A stretch of DNA of 23,215 nt, from positions 1 through 23,215 of IMG/VR virus record IMGVR_UViG_3300030060_004213; one strand, written 5' to 3'. The DNA is from a virus. Each line of letters opens with the position of its first letter. The first letter of the stretch is position 1. The notes beneath the pieces were generated by a model, which was not told the DNA's origin, did no database searches, and saw only the letters and a program-made list of their open reading frames with translations. Both the position numbers and the translations under genes were made by a program. This document shows, one piece after another, positions 1 through 8,549 of this stretch.

Positions 1-2655
1 TTTAAACCAACCCTTGCTGCTAAAGAAGATGTGGCTAGAATTATTCAAAAGTATCATAAACGAAATGGTGAGAAAAACTTTTCTATAGATGATGCTATGA
101 TTGTTGTTAATAACATATTAAAACGTGTAACTAAAAACCCTGTATCTAACACACCTGAATTTCCTATAGGATCTGTAAATATATTAGATGACAAAGCTAT
201 ACAGATTGTAAACATTGGTGATAACATTACAGCTGGTGGTAAATTTAAAGCTACAAAAGACGGAGGTATAATACAGACTAAATCAGATTTAGAAGCATTT
301 AAAACTTTATTTGGTAGCTACAAAGATGCAAAAAATACTATCTACAATGTTATGACTGACCTAGGTGAGATCGTTGCTAGAGATAATTTTTACACATCGT
401 TATTAAAACAAAATGATGTCTTACTTAAAAATGGTGAGAGAGCTTTATTTTATCCAAGTTACAATGCAGCGTTAGCTAAATTACCTTATCAAGAAATATC
501 TAAACCTTTAAAACTTACAACAAGATTATCTGACGACGTTTATACGTCACCTTTAGATGGTATGTTTACAACTAAAGCTTGGGCCGATGCAGTAAAAGTA
601 GGAGATCAAATTATTGGTAGTGGTTTAACAAGATCACTTCCTTACAGAGCTATGATGTTAATACCAAAAGGTTTATCTCAAGCAGGTAAAACTATCTTAG
701 GTCCATTTACACACATGAGAAATTTTTTCTCTGCTGTGTTTACTACAGTGCATAGCGGTAATATTTTTATTAGTCCTTTAAAATTAGCAGAGTTTGCAAA
801 AACTGCATTCAATACTATTCAACCACAGTTGCTATATAGAAACACGCCTACAAATCAAAAGCTTTATAGATTTTTATTAGAAGAAGGAGTAGTTAATCAA
901 AATATTATTGCTAGAGAAGTTGAAGGAATAATAGGAGACATAACATTAGCTGGCCAAAGAAATACATCAGCAGAAGTATTTTTTAATAAATTAGTAAATA
1001 GCACAACCAGTAAATTTAAAAAATTATATGGTGTAGCAACAGACGCGTACACAGCAGAGGATGATATATTTAGGGTCATTAACTTCTTAGCGGAAGGACA
1101 TAAATTAAAAGAAGCATACAAGTCAGCTATATCAGCTGGTTTAAAAAATGCAGATGGTACATTTGTTAAGATGCCAAAAGACTTAGACCTTATGAAAGAA
1201 GCAGCTAAGGTTGTAAGAGAAACAGTTCCTAACTATGCATACGTATCAGACTTTGTAAAAGGAATTAGAAGATCACCACTTGGAAGTTTCGCATCTTTCC
1301 CATCAGAAATTTTTAGAACAGGTGGTAATACAACTATGCGTTCTTTGTATGAAATAAAAGATCCTATTAGAGAAACAATAGGTATGAAAAGATTGTTAGG
1401 TCAAGCACTAACATATGGTTTCTTTCCAATTGCAGCTATGAAAGCCGGCTCTGCTTTGTACGGTATCACTAGAGAAAAACTTACAGCAATGAGAGAGATC
1501 TTACCTGTATGGTCGGAAGACAATACAATCATTGGAGTATATGAAGATGGTAAATATAAATATATAGATTTTAGTCATGGTTTCTTTTACGACACTATGA
1601 TTCAACCTGTTAACACTATTGTTGCTAACGTTGAAAAAGCAAAAATAGCTAACGAAGATGATCCATTAATTGTTGGTTTTGTAAATGGATTAACACGAGC
1701 AATGGGTAAAGTATTAGAGCCATTCTTCTCTGAGTCTATTTGGTTTGGAGCTGTTGCTGACATAATGATTAGAAATGGAGTTAAAGATAATGGTAGCCCT
1801 GTATGGAATCCAGAAGATAGTCTAATGACCAAATGGAGTAAATCTACGCAGCACGTAGCTTACACATTATCACCTGGATCAATACCGCAGATTACAAGAT
1901 TAATAAATGCTATACGAAAAAAGACTCAATCAGGTATTAAATACGAAGTGCCAGATGAATTACTTGGTTTTGTAGGTTTTAGAAAAGTACCTTTAGATTT
2001 AGAAAGAAACTTTGACTTTAAAATAGCAGAGTTTAACGAATCGAAAAAAAATGAAGCTAAAAAAATATTTGAAGAACTTCGAACAGGAGATCCAGTAACA
2101 GATAAAAATCAAATTATAAGACAATACTTCGAAGCTAATAAATCGTTTTATGAAGACTACAGTAAATTAAGAAGAGTATACGATGCAGTTAAAACATTGG
2201 GTATGAGAGACGATAAAATAGAAGAAATATTTGGTGCTAGAAATGAAGGACCTTTGTATAACAATATTGAAGACAATCAGTTTTTTCCATTATTAATTTC
2301 AAAAAGAGCAGCGCTTCAGTTTGCACAATTAGCTGAAGATAAAAATATACCTAATGTTCTTACGGATGAAATACTAGAAGTAATTGAACAAATGTCTTTA
2401 GATATGTCAGAACTAAAACTTAATCAAGACTTTGATTTAAATATAGAAACTTATTTAATACCAACATCTGATGATCAATCATCACTAATAACACCACCAC
2501 TACCAGAAAATGTAGTCAAGACCGCCGTCAACCCTAACGTAATTAATAGTGGTCAGACAGCGCAACTAAATAACGGATTGACCATGACAGAGAATGCTCT
2601 ACTATCCGAAGAAGAAAAAATGATAAAACTAAAATCAAGAGGAATGATAACATAA
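1..2655 (+). CDS. Large virion-associated / internal virion-type protein (5'-truncated by window edge)
   Basis: The frame is open from base 1 with no stop, so this is the C-terminal 884 residues of a longer protein. The GTG at 31 is probably an internal valine, not the start. The sequence is mixed alpha-helical, with hydrophobic stretches in the middle (for example LGPFTHMRNFFSAVF and LTYGFFPIAAMKAGSALYG) and a charged, proline-rich C-terminus. I see no enzymatic motif. Large proteins of this kind lie at the end of the structural module in many marine podo- and siphoviruses and are usually called internal virion, DNA-ejection or large polyvalent proteins. That assignment rests on size, position and general appearance, not on a motif. 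The next gene starts on the last base of its stop codon (TAATG), so the two are probably translationally coupled. Confidence 0.6.
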   Translation, partial: FKPTLAAKEDVARIIQKYHKRNGEKNFSIDDAMIVVNNILKRVTKNPVSNTPEFPIGSVNILDDKAIQIVNIGDNITAGGKFKATKDGGIIQTKSDLEAFKTLFGSYKDAKNTIYNVMTDLGEIVARDNFYTSLLKQNDVLLKNGERALFYPSYNAALAKLPYQEISKPLKLTTRLSDDVYTSPLDGMFTTKAWADAVKVGDQIIGSGLTRSLPYRAMMLIPKGLSQAGKTILGPFTHMRNFFSAVFTTVHSGNIFISPLKLAEFAKTAFNTIQPQLLYRNTPTNQKLYRFLLEEGVVNQNIIAREVEGIIGDITLAGQRNTSAEVFFNKLVNSTTSKFKKLYGVATDAYTAEDDIFRVINFLAEGHKLKEAYKSAISAGLKNADGTFVKMPKDLDLMKEAAKVVRETVPNYAYVSDFVKGIRRSPLGSFASFPSEIFRTGGNTTMRSLYEIKDPIRETIGMKRLLGQALTYGFFPIAAMKAGSALYGITREKLTAMREILPVWSEDNTIIGVYEDGKYKYIDFSHGFFYDTMIQPVNTIVANVEKAKIANEDDPLIVGFVNGLTRAMGKVLEPFFSESIWFGAVADIMIRNGVKDNGSPVWNPEDSLMTKWSKSTQHVAYTLSPGSIPQITRLINAIRKKTQSGIKYEVPDELLGFVGFRKVPLDLERNFDFKIAEFNESKKNEAKKIFEELRTGDPVTDKNQIIRQYFEANKSFYEDYSKLRRVYDAVKTLGMRDDKIEEIFGARNEGPLYNNIEDNQFFPLLISKRAALQFAQLAEDKNIPNVLTDEILEVIEQMSLDMSELKLNQDFDLNIETYLIPTSDDQSSLITPPLPENVVKTAVNPNVINSGQTAQLNNGLTMTENALLSEEEKMIKLKSRGMIT

Positions 2656-2873
2656 TGCCCGCTGGCGATAAATTAAAACCCAAGAGTACAAGAGAACATT
2701 TATTATCTATATATGGATATATTACAGGTATCAAAAAAGATATGAAACACATGCACGAAGGTATTCACGATTTGGGTGGTAAGATAGACAAGATCTATTG
2801 GGTGGTATTGGGTACTGTTGGGGCAGTATCACTTCTGTTGCTAGAAAAAGTTATAGACAAAGGACTTTTTTAA
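2655..2873 (+). CDS. Small membrane protein, holin/XhlA-like
   Basis: This 72-residue protein has a basic N-terminus, an amphipathic segment around residues 14-45, and one predicted transmembrane helix at about 47-64 (YWVVLGTVGAVSLLLLEKV), ending in a short charged tail. An amphipathic N-terminal helix followed by one C-terminal membrane span is the layout of XhlA/BhlA-type haemolysin-like holin proteins. The start codon shares a base with the upstream stop codon, so it belongs to the late structural operon. It is convergent with the SNF2 helicase gene and overlaps it by 4 bp. Function as a holin or tail-associated membrane factor is inferred from architecture only. The endolysin candidate is about 12 kb away. 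Confidence 0.6.
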   Translation: MPAGDKLKPKSTREHLLSIYGYITGIKKDMKHMHEGIHDLGGKIDKIYWVVLGTVGAVSLLLLEKVIDKGLF

Positions 2874-4306
2874 ATCCATTCTTTTAATTCTTCACCCATA
2901 ATTTCAGTTGCAATATTAATTTTTTTACGCAAAGCTTTTACAATCTTCTCATCAATCGTTTCTTCTGTCATGATGTCAATGTAAGTCATTGGTTTTTCCT
3001 GACCGATACGATCTATTCTAGCTTCTGACTGTTGTCTTTTTTCTAAATCATAACCATTTGAAAAATAAATCATTGTACTCGCAGCAGTCAATGTGATACC
3101 ATAGCCGCCGGTTTGTGTAGTTCCTACAAAAAATCTACACTTGTCATCCTCTTGAAACTTCTTTATATTATTTTGCCTTTCTTCTTGAGGAGTTAGACCA
3201 TAATAGTCTACAACAGATCCTTCACCATGTTTCTTTTTTATTTCTTTAATTATTCTTTGCACATCTTTTTGATAATGGGACCAGATCACAGCCTTACCTT
3301 CTACTTCATCTAGAATATCCATAAGTTCATCTACACGTCTTGATGGGATTTCTTGCACTGTGCCATCATCAGCAGTGAAATGACCGCAAGTAATTTGATG
3401 TAAACGCATTAACTGCACCATCACTGTAGACGTTGTAACTTCTTTACCATCTAGTTGTGCATACGCATACTTTTTCATTTCTTTGTAAACTTTTTCTTGT
3501 GGTCCTGTCATGGTCACCATACGTTTCATATAAGTTTTAGCTGGTAGATCTAAACAATCGTCTTTCAAAACTCTTTCTGAAAACGGTTGTATCTTAGCTG
3601 AAAGTTCACCTAAATTTCTGTATCCTACAACCACATTAACTGAACGTGCGCCCAGGTTAATTGTTTTCATAGCTGCATATCTAGCTCTAAAAGTATAATA
3701 AGAACTATGATCCAGGAGCCAGGGATCAAGAAAGGCACATTGAGCAAAGAGATCTAATGGCGAATTAGTAACAGGAGAACCAGTTAAGATTCTTCTGTAT
3801 TTAGCATACTCACGTAGCCCTACAATATTTCTGGTTCTTTTGGCTGTAGGAGTTTTGATTGTTGTAGATTCATCTATAGCCATCATCGCTTTATGTGATG
3901 ACAAAAATCTACGAGCAAATTCTTTTCCAAAGTCGTAAGAGAACGCTTCAACGTTCATAATTAATACGTGAAAGTCTGTACCAGTTTCAAACAAAACATT
4001 TAATTTTTTTGTTTGCTCACCTGACTTGTCAGAGCTTTTCCACAATACCATTTTCTTTTCAATATGGTCTGGTAGGTGTTTAGGAATTTCAGACTCGTAC
4101 CAGTTTTTATATACACCTTTAGGAGCTATTAATAATAGCCCATTTATATCGCCTTTATCATAAAGCATAGCGCAATTGTCTATTAATACTTTAGATTTAC
4201 CTGTACCCATTTCCATGAAATAGGCAAAATTTTCTTGCTCCCAAGAACGTTCTAAAGCTTTGAGCTGATGCGCATAAGGCTTCGATTTAAATTTATAGTT
4301 TATCAT
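2870..4306 (-). CDS. SNF2-family DEAD/DEAH-like ATP-dependent helicase
   Basis: This 478-residue superfamily 2 helicase has all the expected blocks. The Q-like region is near residues 10-16, Walker A is GTGKS at 34-38, motif II is IDEST (D-E-S-T replacing DEAH), and motif III is LTGSPVTNSP. In the second RecA-like domain there are VIWSHYQKD (motif IV), GTTQTGGYGITLTAA (motif V) and QQSEARIDRIGQ (motif VI). The SEARIDRIGQ block is characteristic of SNF2/RapA-like translocases. Phage proteins of this class are thought to remodel DNA during replication or recombination; no target is visible here. It is transcribed opposite to the surrounding genes, from a gap shared with the replication block, and has its own sigma70-like promoter. 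Length is typical for a compact phage SNF2 protein. Confidence 0.93.
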   Translation of the reverse strand: MINYKFKSKPYAHQLKALERSWEQENFAYFMEMGTGKSKVLIDNCAMLYDKGDINGLLLIAPKGVYKNWYESEIPKHLPDHIEKKMVLWKSSDKSGEQTKKLNVLFETGTDFHVLIMNVEAFSYDFGKEFARRFLSSHKAMMAIDESTTIKTPTAKRTRNIVGLREYAKYRRILTGSPVTNSPLDLFAQCAFLDPWLLDHSSYYTFRARYAAMKTINLGARSVNVVVGYRNLGELSAKIQPFSERVLKDDCLDLPAKTYMKRMVTMTGPQEKVYKEMKKYAYAQLDGKEVTTSTVMVQLMRLHQITCGHFTADDGTVQEIPSRRVDELMDILDEVEGKAVIWSHYQKDVQRIIKEIKKKHGEGSVVDYYGLTPQEERQNNIKKFQEDDKCRFFVGTTQTGGYGITLTAASTMIYFSNGYDLEKRQQSEARIDRIGQEKPMTYIDIMTEETIDEKIVKALRKKINIATEIMGEELKEWI

Positions 4307-4357
4307 TTACTTATCTTTCTAATAATGTATATATAGGATGAAAGAGATAAAGTCAAT
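4307..4357 (-). promoter_or_regulatory. Divergent promoter region; minus-strand sigma70-like promoter for SNF2 helicase
   Basis: On the minus strand TTGACT (4356-4351) is followed after exactly 17 bp by TATATA (4333-4328), a good -35/-10 pair, about 20 nt before the helicase ATG. The gap also holds TATAGGAT (4332-4339), one copy of the motif found in most regulatory gaps of this window. The plus-strand gene at 4358 has a purine-rich leader (AAAGAGATAAAG) that may act as its ribosome site, but I see no clear plus-strand promoter. Confidence 0.6.
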
Positions 4358-4723
4358 ATGCAATTTAAAAATCATCCCAAAGAGACTAAATCAAAAGTCT
4401 ATTTAATTCAGGAAATACCAGGTACTTCTAAAGGTGAACCTAAATATAATATTTTAGGGGCACAGAAATATGGCGATATCGTGACAATGCTACCAGAATT
4501 TTCGCAAATGATTCTATCTCCAGGTCCTTTAATTCACAAACTTAGAACTCTTCTAAAAGACTATAATTCACATGATTATCTTTTATTATCAGGAGATCCT
4601 GCAATCATAGGTGTAGTATGTTCAATTGTGGCAGACACAACTAATGGTAGATACAAATTATTAAAGTGGGACCGTCAAGAAAAAACTTATTATCCAATAG
4701 AAATAAATATACATCACAAATAA
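4358..4723 (+). CDS. Conserved phage protein of unknown function
   Basis: This 121-residue soluble protein is of mixed alpha/beta composition, with no signal peptide or membrane span. Recognisable stretches are YLLLSGDPAIIGVVCSIVAD near the middle and GRYKLLKWDRQEKTYYPIEI near the end. It is the first gene rightward from the divergent promoter and precedes the replication genes. A similar short protein is, as I remember, common at the head of replication modules in uncultured marine phages, without a known role. It could be a small regulator or host-takeover protein, but nothing in the sequence shows this. Confidence 0.75.
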   Translation: MQFKNHPKETKSKVYLIQEIPGTSKGEPKYNILGAQKYGDIVTMLPEFSQMILSPGPLIHKLRTLLKDYNSHDYLLLSGDPAIIGVVCSIVADTTNGRYKLLKWDRQEKTYYPIEINIHHK

Positions 4724-4724
4724 G

Positions 4725-4752
4725 TTGACAACAAAAATTTTATCCCTATATT
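4725..4752 (+). promoter_or_regulatory. Strong sigma70-like promoter of the replication operon
   Basis: TTGACA at 4725-4730 and TATATT at 4747-4752 are separated by 16 bp. The consensus match is 6/6 and 5/6. It lies in the 76-bp gap before the 185-residue gene, which also has a good ribosome site (AAGGAG, 4789-4794). A degenerate copy of the ATCCTATA motif (TATCCCTATA, 4741-4750) overlaps the -10. Confidence 0.75.
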
Positions 4753-4799
4753 GTTTTTAATAAACTAAGATTAGATTAATAAAACAATAAGGAGTAAAA

Positions 4800-5357
4800 A
4801 TGAAAGACATTAATCTCAGACAAGATGCACCCTCTCAGGTGTCACAAGTAAATCCACAAAAAATCTCGGAAGAGATTTCCAAACTACAAGCTGTTCAGCA
4901 AGAAATTCTTAACAAAGAAAATGAAATAAAAGAATTAAAAAATAATGAAAATTATATAAGCGGGGTTGTTATCCCTGACTTGATGGCAGAGTTAAATTTA
5001 AAATCTATGAAGCTAGCAGATGGATCTGAAATATCTGTTGGCAATAAATATTTCGCTTCAATCAAAGCTGATAAAAAAGAAGAAGCGTATGACTGGCTTC
5101 GTACTGCTGGCCTAGGCGATATTGTGAAAAACGAAATCACAGTTCGGTTTGGCAAAGCTGAAGATAACAAGGCAATGGCTTACGCTACCCTTGCAAAAGG
5201 ACAAGGTTATGATCCGGAACAAAAAGTTTCAGTTCATGCCTCAACCCTTAGATTAACTTTGGAGGACTTTCATTCACGTGGTGGAAAAATTCCTCCGGAG
5301 TTATTCAACACGTTTGAAAAAAATCAAACGCAAATTAAAAACAAACCAAAACAATAG
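4800..5357 (+). CDS. Conserved phage protein of unknown function (early/replication block)
   Basis: This 185-residue protein has an N-terminal coiled coil (about residues 20-50, rich in K, E, Q, N) and then a conserved-looking globular part containing VVIPDLMAELNLKSMKLADG and ITVRFGKAEDNKA. I recall proteins with the same core (ISGVVIPDLM..., DGS.I.V, GD.IKN, F..GED.KA) in many podo- and siphoviruses, where they sit just upstream of replication genes and lack an assigned function. The start is secure: AAGGAG lies 5 nt upstream of the ATG and a strong promoter lies immediately before. It is probably co-transcribed with the next gene, 24 bp downstream. Confidence 0.8.
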   Translation: MKDINLRQDAPSQVSQVNPQKISEEISKLQAVQQEILNKENEIKELKNNENYISGVVIPDLMAELNLKSMKLADGSEISVGNKYFASIKADKKEEAYDWLRTAGLGDIVKNEITVRFGKAEDNKAMAYATLAKGQGYDPEQKVSVHASTLRLTLEDFHSRGGKIPPELFNTFEKNQTQIKNKPKQ

Positions 5358-5381
5358 ACTAACAAATCAATAGGAGGATAT

Positions 5382-6152
5382 ATGGATAGTCAAGTAGCAA
5401 CAAAGACCAATGCAGGTGCATTGGCAACAATCAATCTCAGAGCAGACTCTGGTAAAGGTGCAGAGGAAATTAAGTCGGACGATGTTTCAACTCCGATCTT
5501 AAAAATCCTACATCAACTTTCTCCAGAATGTAATGAGAGAGACGCTAAACACGTAGCGGGTGCAAAACCAGGGATGATATATTCATCAGGTTTTGGATCT
5601 CTCATTGAGAGCAACAAGGGTCTAGATGTGGTGATAGCTCACGCACAGACTAGATATCCTGAATGGCAAGAGAGAGGCGATAGTGCTTCTGCTCCTGTTG
5701 GAACTCACATCGATATTCCAGCTGATGCTAAAGAAGAAAAGAATGGTAGATATAGATTACCTAATGGTAACTATGTTGAGAAGACAGCTTACTTCTATGT
5801 GTTGGCAATAACAGATGGTGAAGTTAAACCAGCGGTCATTCCAATGAGATCGTCAAATCTTTCTCCAGCAAGAGAACTTAACAATATGATCAAGAATCTT
5901 AGATTCTCAGATGATAAAGGTTCTTTCAATCCTGCATCTTTTGCAGCAGTTTATAATTTAAAAACTGTTGGCAGAACTGCGGGCAGTAAAAGCTGGCATG
6001 TCTACAAACCATCAAGAGTAAGAAATCTTGATGTCAGTAATAAAGACGATGCATCGTTGTATGAAGTTGCACAACAACTTCAAAAAACTGTATCTAAAGG
6101 TGCAGCAAAACCAAAATATGATGCGCCTAAAAATACTGGAGACATCGTATAA
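5382..6152 (+). CDS. Conserved replication-block protein, possible ssDNA-binding or recombination accessory protein
   Basis: This 256-residue soluble protein has a strong ribosome site (AGGAGG, 5372-5377). The N-terminal 45 residues are low in structure. The core contains PILKILHQLSPECNERD, GMIYSSGFGSLIES, a WQERGDS segment and VIPMRSSNLSPAREL. The C-terminal 30 residues are lysine/alanine-rich. Position between an early operon leader gene and the primase fits a single-strand-binding or annealing role, as for similarly placed abundant proteins in other phages. I see no OB-fold signature, so this stays an inference from context. The gene ends 70 nt before the primase ATG, with a hairpin in between. 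Confidence 0.75.
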   Translation: MDSQVATKTNAGALATINLRADSGKGAEEIKSDDVSTPILKILHQLSPECNERDAKHVAGAKPGMIYSSGFGSLIESNKGLDVVIAHAQTRYPEWQERGDSASAPVGTHIDIPADAKEEKNGRYRLPNGNYVEKTAYFYVLAITDGEVKPAVIPMRSSNLSPARELNNMIKNLRFSDDKGSFNPASFAAVYNLKTVGRTAGSKSWHVYKPSRVRNLDVSNKDDASLYEVAQQLQKTVSKGAAKPKYDAPKNTGDIV

Positions 6153-6181
6153 TAGAGTTACCGTGGAGTAACACTTGCGAG

Positions 6182-6213
6182 AAGGGCGTGGAAGCGAGAG
6201 TGGAAACGCCCTT
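6182..6213. promoter_or_regulatory. Hairpin in the primase leader
   Basis: AAGGGCGT (6182-6189) and ACGCCCTT (6206-6213) are perfect 8-bp complements around a 16-nt loop, G+C-rich in an A+T-rich context. The structure ends 9 nt before the primase ATG at 6223, so it would sit in or next to the ribosome-binding zone. It lacks a T-run, so a classic terminator is unlikely; a translational control element is possible. Confidence 0.5.
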
Positions 6214-6222
6214 AATAAAGAT

Positions 6223-7851
6223 ATGGAAGAATTTAAAAAGTATTTTACAGGATTAACACGAGACTTTGGTTTTTGTAATGTAGAGAATGGTTACATAGAT
6301 GAGAACTCAGGTAAATTAAAGATTGACCCAGGCGATTATGGCTGGGCTCACAGAGCAATATCAGACGAAGATTATCAAAAACATTTAGACGGCAAAGTAT
6401 CAATAGGACTACAACCTTGTGATGATGAAGGCACTTGCTCATTTGGAGCTATAGATGTAGATCCAAAAGATTATTCTGACTACAACCTAGGAAAATTTTT
6501 AAAAGTTATAGACGATAAAAAATTACCTGTCATACCAATCAAATCTAAAAGCGGTGGACTACATGTATATATTTTTACAAAAGAAAAAGTACCTGCAACA
6601 TTAATAAGAGAAGTATTACAAAATTTATTATTCCTGTTTGGTCTATCATCTAAGACTGAGATATATCCTAAACAAACTAAACTAGGTAAGAATCAAAATG
6701 GAGAGAAGACTGTAGGTAGTTTTATAAATCTACCATACTTTAAGACAACAGAACGTAGAGCTCTTAAACCTGATGGTTCTCCAATTGAATACAAAGATTT
6801 TTTAGAAGTCGTCAAAGTTAACTTACAAACAAAAGACTCATTAAAAGAATTAATAAATAAAAAAGTAAATGATGAATTAAAAGGTGGACCTGACGATTTA
6901 AAAGACGGACCACCATGCTTACAGGTTATCTGTAAACAGGTCCAGGAATCAGGCACCAAATTAAAAGATGAAAGAGATAGATTTTTATTTAACTACATGG
7001 TCTTTTGTAAAAAGAAATATCCAGAGTCTTGGGACAAGAAAGTATTAGAAGCAGCTAGAGATTATATACAGTACGATGAAATATGGGGTGATGAGAAAGT
7101 AAAAGAAAAAATAAAATTTTGGAAAAAAGATACCGCAGGTCATACTTGTTATGACTTACCTATCTCCGCATATTGTGCAAAGGGTGTATGTATTAAAAGA
7201 AAATTTGGTATAGGAAGTAACAGAGATACACACTGGCCACAACTTTCAAATTTAATTAAAATAACTTACAGACCTGAACCAGAATATTTTTTTGATGTAG
7301 AACTTGGAAACAACGATGTAGTACAGGTGCACGCAAAGAACATAAGTCGTATGGATGAAGTAAAACAAATGCGTAAGTTAGTTGCAGATAGTACAAGTAT
7401 CTTTCCACCAATAATAAAACAGAACGAGTTTCAAAAAATTCTTGAAGGATTATGGGCTACTAAAAAAGATATGCCACCACCTATAGGAACTAACCCTATA
7501 GAAATTTTAAAAGAAGCTCTGATAGAATATGTAAACGGACCAGAAGCAACCACTAACACTGCATTTGAAAGTGGATCAGTATTAATCGAAGATGACTATT
7601 ATTATTTTATATTTCAAAAGTTTTATGAAGAACTTAAACGAGGTGACTGGACTCAAAAAAGAGATAGGACAGCTCACTTAATTCGCCAACACTTCAAGGG
7701 AGACTTTGACTGTAAGAAAAGATTTCCCAAAGGCGATAACAAAGAATCTTTTCCACAACTCAGAGTATTAAAACTACCAGTAGAAGGATTAGAAAGAGAA
7801 GAAACACCAGACGAAAAAGTAGAAATAGAAGACAAAAAGGAGATAGTATGA
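6223..7851 (+). CDS. Archaeo-eukaryotic-type primase (TOTE-type AEP domain) with C-terminal primase/helicase-like region
   Basis: This 542-residue protein, from the ATG chosen here, would synthesise primers for the phage polymerase. The first half matches the AEP domain of TOTE-type proteins: FGAIDVDPKDY supplies the metal-binding pair D78/D80, and SKSGGLHVYIF supplies H114. Between and after these come the YGWAHRAI entry segment and FINLPYF. The second half is helical and contains a Cys/His-bearing stretch (HTCYDLPISAYCAKGVC), possibly metal-binding. An upstream TTG at 6175 stays in frame but would translate through the leader hairpin, so ATG 6223 is preferred. The stop overlaps the next gene (ATGA). 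The primase lies upstream of the UvrD-like helicase and PolA in the same operon. Confidence 0.82.
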   Translation: MEEFKKYFTGLTRDFGFCNVENGYIDENSGKLKIDPGDYGWAHRAISDEDYQKHLDGKVSIGLQPCDDEGTCSFGAIDVDPKDYSDYNLGKFLKVIDDKKLPVIPIKSKSGGLHVYIFTKEKVPATLIREVLQNLLFLFGLSSKTEIYPKQTKLGKNQNGEKTVGSFINLPYFKTTERRALKPDGSPIEYKDFLEVVKVNLQTKDSLKELINKKVNDELKGGPDDLKDGPPCLQVICKQVQESGTKLKDERDRFLFNYMVFCKKKYPESWDKKVLEAARDYIQYDEIWGDEKVKEKIKFWKKDTAGHTCYDLPISAYCAKGVCIKRKFGIGSNRDTHWPQLSNLIKITYRPEPEYFFDVELGNNDVVQVHAKNISRMDEVKQMRKLVADSTSIFPPIIKQNEFQKILEGLWATKKDMPPPIGTNPIEILKEALIEYVNGPEATTNTAFESGSVLIEDDYYYFIFQKFYEELKRGDWTQKRDRTAHLIRQHFKGDFDCKKRFPKGDNKESFPQLRVLKLPVEGLEREETPDEKVEIEDKKEIV

Positions 7852-8549
7852 CGCAAAAAGTACCAAGCATATGCATATCGTTACCTGCGTACGATCAAAT
7901 GCATGTTTCAACCTGTTTATCTTTGTTAAAATTATTTGATAAGTTTACCAAAGCTAAAATAAAAACAACAATAAATACATTTAAATGTCCATACATTGGG
8001 TATGGCAGAAACGTATTAGCAGCATTATTTTTAAACTCAGGGTTTGATTATCAATTGTTTGTAGATGCAGATGTAGAGTTTGAACCTGAAGTTATAGGTA
8101 GGATGATAATATCAGAAAAAGATTTTATCTGCTGCCCATACAGAAAGAAAACACCAGACAACTCTGTTAAGTATTCAGTTAACTTTGAAGATCATGAGAA
8201 TATAAATATAGATAGCAAAGGTGTATGTGAAATTAAAAGAGGACCGGCAGGTTTAACTTTAATACATAGAAAAGTTTATGAACAGTTAATGGCTAAACAT
8301 CCTAATCTACAAATTAAAAACCATAGTTCTATACCTGAAGCTGCAGCTAAATATCTTTACAATTTTTGGGAGACAGAATTTAAGGACGGTATTTGGATTG
8401 GTGAGGATGTAAAATTTTGTGATTTAGCGAGGGAAGCTGGATTTAAATTTCATGCCATAGTTGATGGAGAAACAGTCCACCATGGAAACATGGGTTATAA
8501 AGGAAAATTAGTAGACACATTTAAAAAAGCTAATGGCAAAGATAACTAA
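7848..8549 (+). CDS. GT-A fold glycosyltransferase
   Basis: This 233-residue protein begins with a beta-strand CISLPAYDQMHVSTCLSLL, followed by the metal/nucleotide-sugar DxD motif at residues 73-75 (FVDADVEFEP). IKRGPAGLTLIHRKVYE and IGEDVKFCDLAREAGFKF, then a C-terminal HHG, complete a pattern seen in small viral GT-A enzymes. The predicted reaction is transfer of a sugar from a nucleotide-sugar donor. The acceptor is unknown: phage DNA, a phage protein or host surface glycan are all possible. It is embedded between primase and helicase, overlapping both neighbours (4 and 17 bp), so it is expressed with replication genes. I see no hydroxymethylase or base-modification enzyme in the window to supply a modified base. 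Confidence 0.82.
   Translation: MTQKVPSICISLPAYDQMHVSTCLSLLKLFDKFTKAKIKTTINTFKCPYIGYGRNVLAALFLNSGFDYQLFVDADVEFEPEVIGRMIISEKDFICCPYRKKTPDNSVKYSVNFEDHENINIDSKGVCEIKRGPAGLTLIHRKVYEQLMAKHPNLQIKNHSSIPEAAAKYLYNFWETEFKDGIWIGEDVKFCDLAREAGFKFHAIVDGETVHHGNMGYKGKLVDTFKKANGKDN

Noticed and set aside
897-1832. Minus-strand frames inside the large virion gene (897-1121, 1602-1832)
   Set aside because: They are shadows of the long, clearly coding plus-strand frame and have no ribosome site or recognisable product.
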